A stretch of DNA of 29,608 nt. Origin: CAMAUF01 sp046152925 (GTDB lineage Bacteria > Chloroflexota > Dehalococcoidia > Tepidiformales > Tepidiformaceae). The stretch's first letter is position 1. Every line of letters begins with the position of its first letter. A program made the position numbers and the translations under genes. Below the pieces are notes generated by a model. That model was given only the letters and a program-made list of their open reading frames with translations. It was not told the origin of the DNA and did not search any database. The stretch covers positions 1 through 29,608 of the forward strand of contig JBJXFX010000093.1 in NCBI GenBank assembly GCA_046152925.1. The letters run 5' to 3'. This document shows positions 7,408 through 15,035 of this stretch, one piece after another.

Positions 7408-7492
7408 CACGCGCCTATCGAGTGCGATGTAGGGTCGCAGCCATGGTAGAAGAGGTCCAGACGGGGCGCAAAACGCAGGTGGCGCCGGATGA

Positions 7493-7570
7493 TGGTCGGG
7501 GTGCCGCGATTCGAACGCGGGACCTCTTGCTCCCAAAGCAAGCACTCTAACCAGGCTGAGCTACACCCCG
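7493..7570 (-). tRNA. tRNA-Pro (anticodon UGG)
   Basis: The minus strand folds as a complete tRNA: acceptor arms CGGGGTG and CACCCCG, a D-arm with AGCTCAGCCTGGTTAGAGT, an anticodon stem CTTGC/GCAAG around the loop TTTGGGA (anticodon TGG), and a T-arm with GTTCGAATC. The discriminator A at 7496 is followed by an encoded CCA (7493-7495). The C1:G72 first pair is usual for bacterial tRNA-Pro. It lies between pyrD and the hypothetical-aldolase-lipoprotein set, all on the same strand. A poor promoter-like pair (TTGCGG, 18 bases, TACGCT) sits upstream, overlapping the end of pyrD; I do not list it separately. Confidence 0.97.
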
Positions 7571-7616
7571 GACCGGCCCACTAAGCGTACAGTCGCGGAT
7601 GGGCGGGCCGCAAAAC

Positions 7617-8549
7617 TCAGGCCGCGGGCATCGCGCAGCCGATGATCTCGCGGATGTCGGCGATCTTTCGCGCGTCGAGCCAAGCTTCGATTCCTTCAGC
7701 GACGTCGATCGGCGCGCGGGGGTTGGCGAAGGTCGCTGTGCCGACCTGGACGGCCGTTGCGCCCGCCATCAGGAATTCCAGCGCATCCTCGGCGGTCGAG
7801 ATACCGCCACAACCGATCACCGGGATGCGGACGGCGCGGGCAACGTCGTAGACGATCCGCAGGGCAATGGGCTTAATCGCGGGGCCGCTGAGGCCGCCAC
7901 GCGCGCGCGGCAGCACTGGCCTGCGGCGGGCGAGGTCCACGCGCATCCCGAGTACGGTGTTGATCGCGCAAATCGCGGTGGCGCCCGCTTCTTCGACCGC
8001 TAGGGCGAGGGCGACGGGGTCGGTGACGTTCGGCGTCAGCTTCACGATCACGGGCAGGTCCGTGTTCCGGACCGCGGCGCGGGTCGCTTTGGCGGAGGCT
8101 TCCGCGTTCTGGCCGATTTCGATGCCGCCGATGTCGACGTTTGGGCAGCTAATGTTGAGCTCGATGGCCGCGATGCCGGGTACCCCATCGAGCCTCCGGG
8201 CCATGCTGCCGAACTCTTCGATGGAGTCGCCGGCGATGTTGGCGATCATCGGCGTGTCCCAGTGGGCCCAAACTGGGGCGAGATCCCGGATCACCTCGCC
8301 GATCCCGACGTTTTGGAGCCCGATCGAGTTGAGCATGCCGGCTGGGGTTTCGGCGACGCGCGGTTGCTGGTTTCCGGCCCGGGGCTCGACCGTGATGCCC
8401 TTCGAGACGAGCGCCCCGAGGCCGCCGAGGCCGAAGTGCTTGGCGAGTTCGAAGCCCCAGCTCGAAGTCCCGGACGCGGTCATGACCGGGTTCCGGAGGT
8501 TCAGGCCCGTCTTATGGCCAGGGGCGAGGTCGACCGCGAGGGATGCCAC
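7617..8549 (-). CDS. pyrD: Dihydroorotate dehydrogenase, class 1 catalytic subunit
   Basis: This 310-residue TIM-barrel flavoprotein oxidises dihydroorotate to orotate in pyrimidine synthesis. Class 1 features are clear: NPVMTASGTSSWGFE near the N-terminus, the substrate motif LNSIGLQNVG, and the catalytic Cys135 in ELNISCPNVD (class 2 enzymes have Ser). FMN-binding segments VIVKLTPNVTD, IPVIGCGGIST and ATAVQVGTATF follow. Sequence and length fit the 1B (NAD-linked) form, which needs a PyrK electron-transfer subunit; none is encoded in this window. The start is GTG at 8547-8549 with no Shine-Dalgarno, but a TAAACT hexamer six bases upstream, suggesting leaderless transcription. Confidence 0.93.
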   Translation of the reverse strand: MASLAVDLAPGHKTGLNLRNPVMTASGTSSWGFELAKHFGLGGLGALVSKGITVEPRAGNQQPRVAETPAGMLNSIGLQNVGIGEVIRDLAPVWAHWDTPMIANIAGDSIEEFGSMARRLDGVPGIAAIELNISCPNVDIGGIEIGQNAEASAKATRAAVRNTDLPVIVKLTPNVTDPVALALAVEEAGATAICAINTVLGMRVDLARRRPVLPRARGGLSGPAIKPIALRIVYDVARAVRIPVIGCGGISTAEDALEFLMAGATAVQVGTATFANPRAPIDVAEGIEAWLDARKIADIREIIGCAMPAA

Positions 8550-8555
8550 CGCTCG

Positions 8556-8561
8556 AGTTTA
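8556..8561 (-). promoter_or_regulatory. Candidate -10 hexamer for leaderless pyrD
   Basis: On the minus strand TAAACT is followed by CGAGCG and then the GTG start of pyrD. The same hexamer with the same six-base spacing precedes ispG. It lies about 15 bases downstream of the terminator of the preceding small gene, so pyrD would need its own promoter. Confidence 0.45.
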
Positions 8562-8576
8562 CCGCGTTAGCGGACA

Positions 8577-8610
8577 AGAAAACGGGCCTGCCGCGTTGAC
8601 AGGCCCGTCA
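8577..8610 (-). terminator. Intrinsic terminator of the small Cys/His protein gene
   Basis: A perfect nine-base stem (ACGGGCCTG at 8582-8590 with CAGGCCCGT at 8600-8608) encloses a nine-base loop. Read on the minus strand it is followed by TTTTCTTG. It sits 28 bases past the stop of the gene ending at 8636 and separates it from pyrD. Confidence 0.8.
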
Positions 8611-8635
8611 GGGACGTTCGAGAACGAGTGGGCGG

Positions 8636-8857
8636 CTAGGAGAGCGAGTCCGAGCGGCGGCCGCGATAGCGAGAGCCGTTTAGGCTGAAACTGTCGCTAT
8701 CCCACATCAGGTCTTCGCTGGAGTTGCGGAACTCGTTTTCGGCGCCGCAGCGCTTGCAGCGGCCCAGGCTAATGGCGCCGTTCGGCGTCTCGATCACCCA
8801 GTGGTGGCGGCAAACCGCGATCCCCGCGGACTCATGGACGGTAGCAGTCGTGGCCAA
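8636..8857 (-). CDS. Small Cys/His-rich, zinc-ribbon-like protein
   Basis: This 73-residue protein has a Cys16-x-His18-His19-Trp20 cluster and a Cys34-x2-Cys37 knuckle (GRCKRCGAENEF), a pattern expected of a small zinc-binding ribbon. The core HHWVIETPNGAISLGRCKRC looks strongly constrained, followed by a Ser/Arg-rich polar tail. Function is unknown; nucleic acid or protein binding is a guess. The likely start is TTG at 8855-8857 with GAGGA about eight bases upstream. It has its own intrinsic terminator downstream, so it seems to be transcribed alone. Confidence 0.7.
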   Translation of the reverse strand: MATTATVHESAGIAVCRHHWVIETPNGAISLGRCKRCGAENEFRNSSEDLMWDSDSFSLNGSRYRGRRSDSLS

Positions 8858-9158
8858 AGTTATCCTCGCTGTGTTGCGTGTTGTGTTTTACTTACCGAGC
8901 GGTATACCCAACTCTAGCAGGTTCGTCCGGGGGATAGTACCCCGTCCATGACAAGAATGGTGGGGTGACCAAAAGATCCTGTAAATCGCGGGAAGGGGTT
9001 CGGCCAATCGGCCAGGGCCGCGTCGCAGCCCTCCAGCAGTACCGACGGAAGCGGCTCGCTGCATAACGTGCCATACTGGGAGAGGACGCGCCGCGCGTCT
9101 CATTGTCAGCCTGCTGGTCCCGCTGTGGGCCGCCCACCATAAACGAGGAACTTGCTGC
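8858..9158. other. Intergenic region between divergent genes
   Basis: About 300 bases with no supported gene. The left 50 bases are less GC-rich and form the leader of the small Cys/His gene. On the plus strand TTGTGT (8881-8886), a 16-base spacer and TATACC (8903-8908) make a weak promoter candidate for the Mrp gene with a long leader. A short perfect stem, GACGCG and CGCGTC at 9085-9099 with a three-base loop, lies in that leader. I recognise no riboswitch. GAGGAA lies about nine bases before the Mrp ATG. Confidence 0.4.
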
Positions 9159-10223
9159 ATGCCGGTTGCCGGACTTCCGACCCAGGACGCCGTGATGGAC
9201 GCCCTCGCGGGCGTGAACGACCCCGAACTGCACGCGAGTATCGTCCGGCTCGGGATGGTGAAGGATGTCGCCCTTGATGGCGCGATCCTGAACATCACGA
9301 TTGAGCTCACCACGCCGGCCTGCCCCCTCAAAGACCGCATCCTCACGGATGTCGAGGCCGCGGTCCGGGCAGTGGGTGTAACCGAGGTCAAGGTCACCTG
9401 GGGCGCCAACGTCCGTGCTTCGTCGCCACGCGAAGGCAAAAAGCCGATCGAAGGAGTCCGCAACATCATCGCGGTGGCGAGCAACAAGGGTGGCGTGGGC
9501 AAGTCCACGGTGGCGACCAACCTCGCAACAGCACTCGCGAAGGCGGGCGCCAAGGTTGGCCTCGTGGATGCCGACATCACCGGGCCGAACCTCCCCACGA
9601 TGTTCGGGTTGCCCCAGGGCTTGCAACGCGACAACACCGGTGGCCTTCGGCCCGTGGAAAAGTACGGCGTGCATCTGGTTTCCATCGGCTTTCTCTTGCC
9701 GAAGGGGACTCCCGTCGTTTGGCGCGGGCCTATGATCGGGAGCGCCGTCCGCCAATTGCTCCACGACGTCCCGTGGGAAGACCTGGACTACCTCATCATC
9801 GACCTCCCGCCAGGGACGAGCGATGCATCGATGAGTATGGCCCAGGAAGCGCCCGTGACCGGGGTCGTGGTCGTGTCGTCGCCGCAAGATGTCTCGGTTG
9901 AGGACGCGATGAAAGCGGTCGCCATGTTCGAAAAGCTTGATGTGCCGGTCTTCGGCATGATCGAAAACATGAGCTACTTCATCGCCCCAGACACCGGGAA
10001 GCGCTACGACATCTTTGGGCACGGCGGGGCAGCGAAGGCGGCAGACGAGCTGGGGATCGACTTTCTGGGCGAAATCCCGATCGAACCGGAGATCCGCGAA
10101 GGTGGGGATCGCGGTGTGCCGGTAGTGGTCGGGCGGCCCGATTCGGTCGCAGCTCAGGTCTTTCAGCAGGTGGCTGGCAACATTGCGGCGCGTATCAGCG
10201 TCCTGCAAAGGATGGACGGATAG
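9159..10223 (+). CDS. Mrp/ApbC-type P-loop ATPase, iron-sulfur cluster carrier
   Basis: This 354-residue protein joins an N-terminal MIP18-like domain (about 1-85; the conserved TTPACPLKD holds Cys55) to a ParA/MinD-like ATPase with deviant Walker A KGGVGKST at 110-117 and the VDADITGPNLPTMFG switch. WRGPMIGSAVRQLL and LIIDLPPGTSD are classic Mrp/NBP35 motifs. Such proteins transfer Fe-S clusters to apo-enzymes. The C-terminal CxxC that binds the bridging cluster in ApbC is absent: the equivalent stretch reads NMSYFIAPDTGKRYDIFG. Cluster binding, if any, must use other ligands. The Fe-S enzyme IspG encoded in this window is a conceivable client. The NYN-domain gene follows after 11 bases. Confidence 0.92.
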   Translation: MPVAGLPTQDAVMDALAGVNDPELHASIVRLGMVKDVALDGAILNITIELTTPACPLKDRILTDVEAAVRAVGVTEVKVTWGANVRASSPREGKKPIEGVRNIIAVASNKGGVGKSTVATNLATALAKAGAKVGLVDADITGPNLPTMFGLPQGLQRDNTGGLRPVEKYGVHLVSIGFLLPKGTPVVWRGPMIGSAVRQLLHDVPWEDLDYLIIDLPPGTSDASMSMAQEAPVTGVVVVSSPQDVSVEDAMKAVAMFEKLDVPVFGMIENMSYFIAPDTGKRYDIFGHGGAAKAADELGIDFLGEIPIEPEIREGGDRGVPVVVGRPDSVAAQVFQQVAGNIAARISVLQRMDG

Positions 10224-10234
10224 AACCCGAACGT

Positions 10235-11425
10235 ATGGCACTGAATATCGGGCGGCGTGCCGCCAGGAACAAGACAGAACCGGCGCAGGAAGCGCCTGCG
10301 GCGGCGCCTGAAGAGGCGCCAGTAATCAACGAAGTGGCCCCCGCAGCGGTGGAGGCAGAGACCGAAGCAGCCCCAGAGGTGAAGCCCAGGGCTCGCCGCG
10401 GGACTCGGAGCACGGGTACCGGGACCGGCACGAGCCGTTCGCGCAAGGCCGCACCGGCTGAGCCCGCGCTCGAAGAACCGGTGGTCGCACCACCCCTGCC
10501 AGAGGCCGTCATCGAGCCCGCGGCGGAAGCCGAGGCCGGCGCCGTCGAGGTGGTTGCTCTCCCGGAGGCCGAAGTACTAATCGCCGACGAGTCCGCGATG
10601 GCGCAGGACGCCGCCGCAGACGACGAGGGCGAGGCACGGGCGGAAGGCGACGAGCGCCCCGGCCGGCGCCGTCGGCGTGGCCGGGGCGGCCGCGGCGGCG
10701 GACGCGAAACACAGCAGCCGCGGGCCGACGGTGAGTTCTTCGAGCCCACCGAGGCTCGCGCTGAGCTTGGCGCCCCCGAAGCCTCCGAACCGGCGGCCGA
10801 CGCATCGCTCTCCACGATCATGCGCTCGCTGGAGTATCACAACCGCCAGATCGAGCGCCTCGTCCGCATGCAAGAGGACCTGGCGCGGCGCGTGGCCAGC
10901 TCTGGGTCTGGCGCGGGCAGCGTGGCGCAAAGCTCGGTCGCGCAGCGTCAGCGGGTCGGCATCTTTGTGGACTCGGCGAACATCGAGCTCGCACTGGACC
11001 GGATGCGGAACCGGATCGACTGGAAGCGCGTGCTCGACTTGCTCTGCAAAGACCGGGTGCTCGTCAAGGCGATCGCGTATTCACCGGTCCACGACGACCC
11101 GGCGGTGAGCATCGAGACGCAGCGCTTTGTGGAGCCCTTCCTTGATTCGGGCTTCAAGGTCGTCACCAAGCCGCTCAAGCGGTTCGCGGATGGCAGCATC
11201 AAGGCGAACATCGACGTCGAGCTGGCGATGGACGTGATGACTATGGTCGACCGTCTCGATGTCGTCGTGATCGTCTCCGGCGACGGCGACTTCCAGCGGC
11301 TGGTCGAAGTCACCCAGGCGAAGGGCGTGCGTGTCGAGGTGGCATCGGTGCAATCCAGCACTGCGTCCAACCTCCGGCATGCGGCGGACCTTTTCTACGA
11401 TCTTGGGCGGCTCCCGGGCCGCTAA
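10235..11425 (+). CDS. NYN-domain (LabA/DUF88-type) protein with disordered RNA-binding-like N-terminus
   Basis: The 396-residue protein has two parts. Residues 1 to about 190 are Ala/Glu/Pro-rich low complexity containing an Arg/Gly block (RRRRRGRGGRGGGR, about 143-157), like tails of RNase E-type RNA-binding proteins. A short coiled-coil-like helix follows (SLEYHNRQIERLVRMQEDLA). Residues 239-396 are a NYN/PIN-like nuclease domain with acidic residues in place: Asp246 (IFVDSANIE), Asp327 and Asp333 (ANIDVELAMD) and Asp350/Asp352 (VSGDGDF). It is probably a metal-dependent ribonuclease; the RNA target is unknown. It lies 11 bases after the Mrp gene and ends before a very strong hairpin. Confidence 0.87.
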   Translation: MALNIGRRAARNKTEPAQEAPAAAPEEAPVINEVAPAAVEAETEAAPEVKPRARRGTRSTGTGTGTSRSRKAAPAEPALEEPVVAPPLPEAVIEPAAEAEAGAVEVVALPEAEVLIADESAMAQDAAADDEGEARAEGDERPGRRRRRGRGGRGGGRETQQPRADGEFFEPTEARAELGAPEASEPAADASLSTIMRSLEYHNRQIERLVRMQEDLARRVASSGSGAGSVAQSSVAQRQRVGIFVDSANIELALDRMRNRIDWKRVLDLLCKDRVLVKAIAYSPVHDDPAVSIETQRFVEPFLDSGFKVVTKPLKRFADGSIKANIDVELAMDVMTMVDRLDVVVIVSGDGDFQRLVEVTQAKGVRVEVASVQSSTASNLRHAADLFYDLGRLPGR

Positions 11426-11436
11426 CTGCAACTGCG

Positions 11437-11473
11437 GCGAAGGGGGGCTTGCGACACGCGAGCCCCCCTTCGC
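11437..11473 (+). terminator. Very stable hairpin after the Mrp-NYN operon
   Basis: A perfect 13-base stem (GCGAAGGGGGGCT at 11437-11449 with AGCCCCCCTTCGC at 11461-11473) is extended inside by further pairs down to an ACA loop, about 17 pairs in all. No T-tract follows. It lies 12 bases after the NYN stop and 23 bases before the next start, and it contains no part of the next gene's Shine-Dalgarno. Confidence 0.6.
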
Positions 11474-11495
11474 ACGTCTCCACGGAGGATGGGTG

Positions 11496-12536
11496 ATGAA
11501 GCTCGGCATTGGCATTGGCTATTCCGGCGCCCGGATGGGCATCCCGATGGACCGCATCCTCGATGTCGAGGCGATGGGCTACGACTCTGTCTGGACCGCG
11601 GAGGCGTACGGCTCTGACGCCATCACCCCGCTCGCCTACATCGCGGCGAAGACGACCCGGATCAAGCTCGGGACGTCCATCATGCAGATCCCGGGGCGCA
11701 CGCCCGCGATGTGCGCGATGACCGCGAGCACGTTGGACGAGCTTTCGGGCGGGCGAATGCTCGTCGGGCTCGGCCTTTCTGGCCCGCAAGTGGTGGAAGG
11801 CTGGCACGGCGTACCCTACGGAAAGCCGGCCGCCCGAATGCGCGAGTACGTCGAAATCCTGCGAAAGATCTGGGCGCGCGAGGAACCCGTCGCGTATGAG
11901 GGTGAGGAGTACCAGCTTCCCTACCACGGCGAGCGGGCCCTTGGGCTGGGAAAGCCACTGAAGTCGATCCTCCACGGACGCCAGCTCCCCGTGTACTTGG
12001 CGACGATGGGCCCGATGAACATCCGGATCACCGCCGAGCTGGCGGACGGCTGGCTCCCGATCTGGTTCTCGCCGAAGCGCGTCGACCTCTTCACGAAGGA
12101 CCTTGAGGCCGGTTTCGCCCGGCGCACCGATGGCAAGGCGCGCGCTGACTTCGAGGTGATCGCGAGCTGCAACGTCCAGATCACGGACGACCTGAAGAGC
12201 GCCTTCGCCCGCCAGAAGCCGATGCTCGCGCTCTATATCGGCGGGATGGGCGCGAAGACGAAGAACTTTCATAACGAGATGATGCACAAGTACGGCTACG
12301 GCGACGCCGCCAAGCGCATCCAGGAGCTCTACCTGGCCGGGCGCAAACAGGAAGCCGAAGCCGAGGTGCCCGATGAGCTCTGCGACGAGATGTCGCTTTG
12401 CGGGCCCGAGGCGCGGATCCGCGAGCGGTTCCCGGCGTGGGTGGACGCTGGGGTGACGACGATGCTCGTCGGGGCGCAGCAACGGCCGGCGCTGGAGCTG
12501 ATGGCCGACTTGGCGGGTGTGCGTCCGGCTGTGTGA
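11496..12536 (+). CDS. Luciferase-like (LLM class) F420/flavin-dependent oxidoreductase
   Basis: This 346-residue protein belongs to the luciferase-like family and resembles the F420-dependent group. Hallmarks are MKLGIGIGYSGARMGIPMD, DVEAMGYDSVWTAEAYGSDA, KTTRIKLGTSIMQIPGRTPA, DELSGGRMLVGLGLSGPQV, and the later PVYLATMGPMNIRITAELAD. F420 versus FMN use cannot be settled from sequence reading alone. Length is typical. GGAGG lies seven bases before the ATG at 11496; an in-frame GTG directly before it is less likely. It is the first of three plus-strand genes (oxidoreductase, methyltransferase, P450). It is only distantly similar to the shorter enzyme at 1312-2139, so the two are not a recent duplication. 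Confidence 0.9.
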   Translation: MKLGIGIGYSGARMGIPMDRILDVEAMGYDSVWTAEAYGSDAITPLAYIAAKTTRIKLGTSIMQIPGRTPAMCAMTASTLDELSGGRMLVGLGLSGPQVVEGWHGVPYGKPAARMREYVEILRKIWAREEPVAYEGEEYQLPYHGERALGLGKPLKSILHGRQLPVYLATMGPMNIRITAELADGWLPIWFSPKRVDLFTKDLEAGFARRTDGKARADFEVIASCNVQITDDLKSAFARQKPMLALYIGGMGAKTKNFHNEMMHKYGYGDAAKRIQELYLAGRKQEAEAEVPDELCDEMSLCGPEARIRERFPAWVDAGVTTMLVGAQQRPALELMADLAGVRPAV

Positions 12537-12549
12537 GGTGCTTCACACA
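12530..12549. promoter_or_regulatory. Perfect CRP-consensus-like palindrome
   Basis: TGTGTGAGGTGCTTCACACA has perfect 7-base arms and contains TGTGA-N6-TCACA, the exact consensus of CRP-family sites. It overlaps the stop codon of the upstream oxidoreductase and lies about 80 bases before the methyltransferase start, a normal place for an activator site. It could instead act as a weak terminator stem; no T-run follows. Confidence 0.45.
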
Positions 12550-12629
12550 CGGCCCGTTACGCTGCGAACAGGCAGATCCGGAGACCTCGCGGAACCTGAA
12601 ATGGTATCCACGGATGAGGTTGCGTAACG

Positions 12630-13709
12630 ATGTCGAACGAAACGACTCATGAGGCTGCAGCGGAAGCGCTCGCCGGCCGTCTGTTCGAGGCCACGCTGGG
12701 GGCCATGGACCTGCTCACGGTGTACCTCGGCAACCGGCTCGGTCTCTATCGGGTGCTCGCCGAAGGCCCGGCGACGGCAGCCGAGCTCGCCCCCCGTGCC
12801 AAGGCGGACCCGCGCTACGTCCGCGAGTGGCTTGAGCAACAGGGCGCGACCGGGATCATCGACTGGAGCGGCGAAGGGGACACGCGCGTCTTCTCGCTTC
12901 CGTCGGGCCACGCCGATGTCCTGATCAACGAGCAGAGCTTGGCCTACATGGCCCCGATCGCGCGGTTCGTGGTGGCGCTCGGACGCACGATGGATCAGGT
13001 GGCGGATGCGTTCACCACCGGCGCCGGCGTCGACTGGTCGGTCTTTGGGGCCGATGCCATCGAAGCGCAGGCTGCATTCAATCGGCCGATGTTCCAGCAC
13101 CAACTCGCGCAGGAGTACATCCCGAAGGTCCCCGCGCTCCATGCCCGCCTCCAGGAACCCGGCGCCCGAATGGCCGACATCGGGGCCGGCGGGGGCTGGT
13201 CATCGATCGCGATGGCGACGGCGTACCCGAACCTACGCGTCGATGGATTCGACATCGACCCGTCGTCAGTCGAGTTGGCCATGCGCAACGCGGCAAAGGC
13301 CGGAGTTGGCGACCGCGTCCGCTTCCACTGCATGGACGCGGCCCTCGCGCCGGGCGCCGGAAGCTATGACCTCGTGACCGCGTTCGAGTGCATCCACGAC
13401 ATGCCGGACCCTGTCGGCGTGCTTCGATCGATGAAGCGCCTCGGCGCGCCCAGAGCGGCCTGGTTGGTGATGGACGAGAACGTCGCCGACCACTACTCGC
13501 CGGAGGCCGGGCCGATCGAGCGCCTGATGTACGGCTTCAGCGTGCTTTGCTGCCTCCCGGCTGGGAGAGTCCAGACCCCTTCGGCGGCGACCGGCACGGT
13601 CATGCGGGCCGGCACGTTCCGCGCGTACGCGACGGACGCCGGGTTCGGCTCGGTCGAAGTCCTGCCCATCGAACACGACATGTTCCGCTTCTATCGGCTC
13701 GCCCTTTAG
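12630..13709 (+). CDS. Class I SAM-dependent methyltransferase with N-terminal winged-helix-like domain
   Basis: The 359-residue protein has an N-terminal helical region resembling the dimerisation/winged-helix part of small-molecule O-methyltransferases (GLYRVLAEGPATAAELAPRA, then YVREWLEQQGATGII), then a Rossmann methyltransferase domain. The SAM-binding motif is Asp183-Ile-Gly-Ala-Gly-Gly-Gly at 183-189; the acidic strand-2 motif is VDGFDIDPSS and the strand-4 motif is DLVTAFECIHDM. The layout resembles Mycobacterium Rv2258c-type proteins, once labelled regulators but built as methyltransferases. The substrate is unknown. It lies between an LLM oxidoreductase and a P450 on the same strand, which suggests small-molecule tailoring. 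A palindromic CRP-like site lies upstream, and GAGG precedes the ATG by about 12 bases. Confidence 0.85.
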   Translation: MSNETTHEAAAEALAGRLFEATLGAMDLLTVYLGNRLGLYRVLAEGPATAAELAPRAKADPRYVREWLEQQGATGIIDWSGEGDTRVFSLPSGHADVLINEQSLAYMAPIARFVVALGRTMDQVADAFTTGAGVDWSVFGADAIEAQAAFNRPMFQHQLAQEYIPKVPALHARLQEPGARMADIGAGGGWSSIAMATAYPNLRVDGFDIDPSSVELAMRNAAKAGVGDRVRFHCMDAALAPGAGSYDLVTAFECIHDMPDPVGVLRSMKRLGAPRAAWLVMDENVADHYSPEAGPIERLMYGFSVLCCLPAGRVQTPSAATGTVMRAGTFRAYATDAGFGSVEVLPIEHDMFRFYRLAL

Positions 13710-13802
13710 GCAGCGGCGGCGGGTCTCGACAGCGGGCCGGCAGTGCGCCACTGTGTGCGCGCTGGGGGCCCGCTGACGATCGGCGGGGATGAGGAGCGGA
13801 CT

Positions 13803-15029
13803 ATGGATGCACCGGTCGTCCCATTCGACGTGCTCGCGCCCGAGGTGCTCGCCGACCCGGCGGCAGCCTATGGCCAACTGCGGGAGGCAGGGCCCGTGCA
13901 CTGGTACCCCGGATTGGGGGGCTTCTTCGTCCTGACGCGGTATGCGGACGTCTCAGCGGCGCTGCGCGACCATGAAACCTGGTCGTTCCGCTGGGGCGGC
14001 GGCCCCCAACGCTCGCTCTCCGGGGGCCTCTTTTCCGACCCGCCAGAGCACACGCTGTTCCGCCGGATGCTTGGCCCCGCCCATACGCCGGCGGCCGTGG
14101 CCAAACTCGAAGGCTGGATCGAGGGGCTGGCCGCCTCGCTCATCGACGCCATGGTCGAGACCGGGTCACCCGCTGACCTCCATGACAGCCTAGCGGTGCC
14201 GCTTCCGGTCAACGTCATTGCCGAGATGATGGGCGTGCCCGCGGAGCAGCGTTCGTCGTTCAAAGCGTGGTCGGATGCGTCCGTCGTCGCGATGAACTCT
14301 GGCAATCCCCGCGCCAACGCCGAGGTCATGGAGACCATCGGCAACTTTTTCGGGGAGATGATTGACGCGCGCATGGCCGCCTTGGCCGAGTGGGAGGGGC
14401 CGGTCACTGAAGAGCTGCTGGGCGCGGCTCTTCCAGCGGACCTCGTGAGCCGGCTCGCGATCGCGGACGCAACAACCCGCCCGACGACGCGGCAGGAGAT
14501 GATCGGCGTCCTTCACCAGCAGCTCATCGGAGGCAACGAGACCACGACGTCGCTGATCACGAACGTGGTCACGCGGCTGTTGGAGCGGCCGGAGCTGCTC
14601 GATGCGGTCCGCGCCGACCCCGGGCTCGTGGAAGTGGCCCTGGAGGAGAGCCTCCGCTTCGACCCGCCGGTGCTCGGCCTCTACCGGACGAACGACCGGC
14701 CGGTCAGCGTTGGCGGCGTCACGATCCCGATCGATTCCAAGGTGCTCATGCTCTACGCGACGGCGAACCGCGACTCTCGCGCCTGGGATGACCCCGACAC
14801 GTTCCGGCTGGATCGCGGCCTCCCGGAGCTTCGCAGGAAGCAGCTTTCGTTCGGAGCCGGGATCCACACGTGCCAAGGGTCCAGCCTCGCCCGGCTCGAG
14901 TCCCGGATCGCCCTCCGGCTGATCGTCGACCGCTTCCCCGGCTTGCGCTCAGCCGGCGCAACCGAACGAGTGAAGCCGTTCTTGATGTGGGGCCGGGCCA
15001 GGATGCCGATTGCCTGGGACCCGGCGTAG
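13803..15029 (+). CDS. Cytochrome P450 (second copy, different subfamily)
   Basis: This 408-residue soluble P450 has the I-helix motif GGNETT at 243-248, where Gly replaces the more usual Ala before the Gly, the K-helix ExxR as ESLR at 282-285, and the heme loop FGAGIHTCQG with thiolate Cys357. The motif FSDPPEHTLFRRML in the N-terminal third matches the CYP C-helix region. GAGGAG lies eight bases before the ATG. It differs clearly from the P450 at 2268-3545 in length and motif details, so the two are paralogues of separate subfamilies. No redox partner gene is adjacent. It ends six bases from the convergent ThDP enzyme gene. Confidence 0.92.
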   Translation: MDAPVVPFDVLAPEVLADPAAAYGQLREAGPVHWYPGLGGFFVLTRYADVSAALRDHETWSFRWGGGPQRSLSGGLFSDPPEHTLFRRMLGPAHTPAAVAKLEGWIEGLAASLIDAMVETGSPADLHDSLAVPLPVNVIAEMMGVPAEQRSSFKAWSDASVVAMNSGNPRANAEVMETIGNFFGEMIDARMAALAEWEGPVTEELLGAALPADLVSRLAIADATTRPTTRQEMIGVLHQQLIGGNETTTSLITNVVTRLLERPELLDAVRADPGLVEVALEESLRFDPPVLGLYRTNDRPVSVGGVTIPIDSKVLMLYATANRDSRAWDDPDTFRLDRGLPELRRKQLSFGAGIHTCQGSSLARLESRIALRLIVDRFPGLRSAGATERVKPFLMWGRARMPIAWDPA

Positions 15030-15035
15030 GCCTCC

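Noticed and set aside
8858..9158. Riboswitch upstream of the Mrp gene
   Set aside because: Only a short six-base stem is visible, with no conserved core of any riboswitch I can recognise.
11496..15029. Secondary-metabolite gene cluster
   Set aside because: Tailoring-type enzymes are present, but there is no polyketide synthase, peptide synthetase, terpene synthase, RiPP precursor or transporter, so a biosynthetic cluster is not supported.
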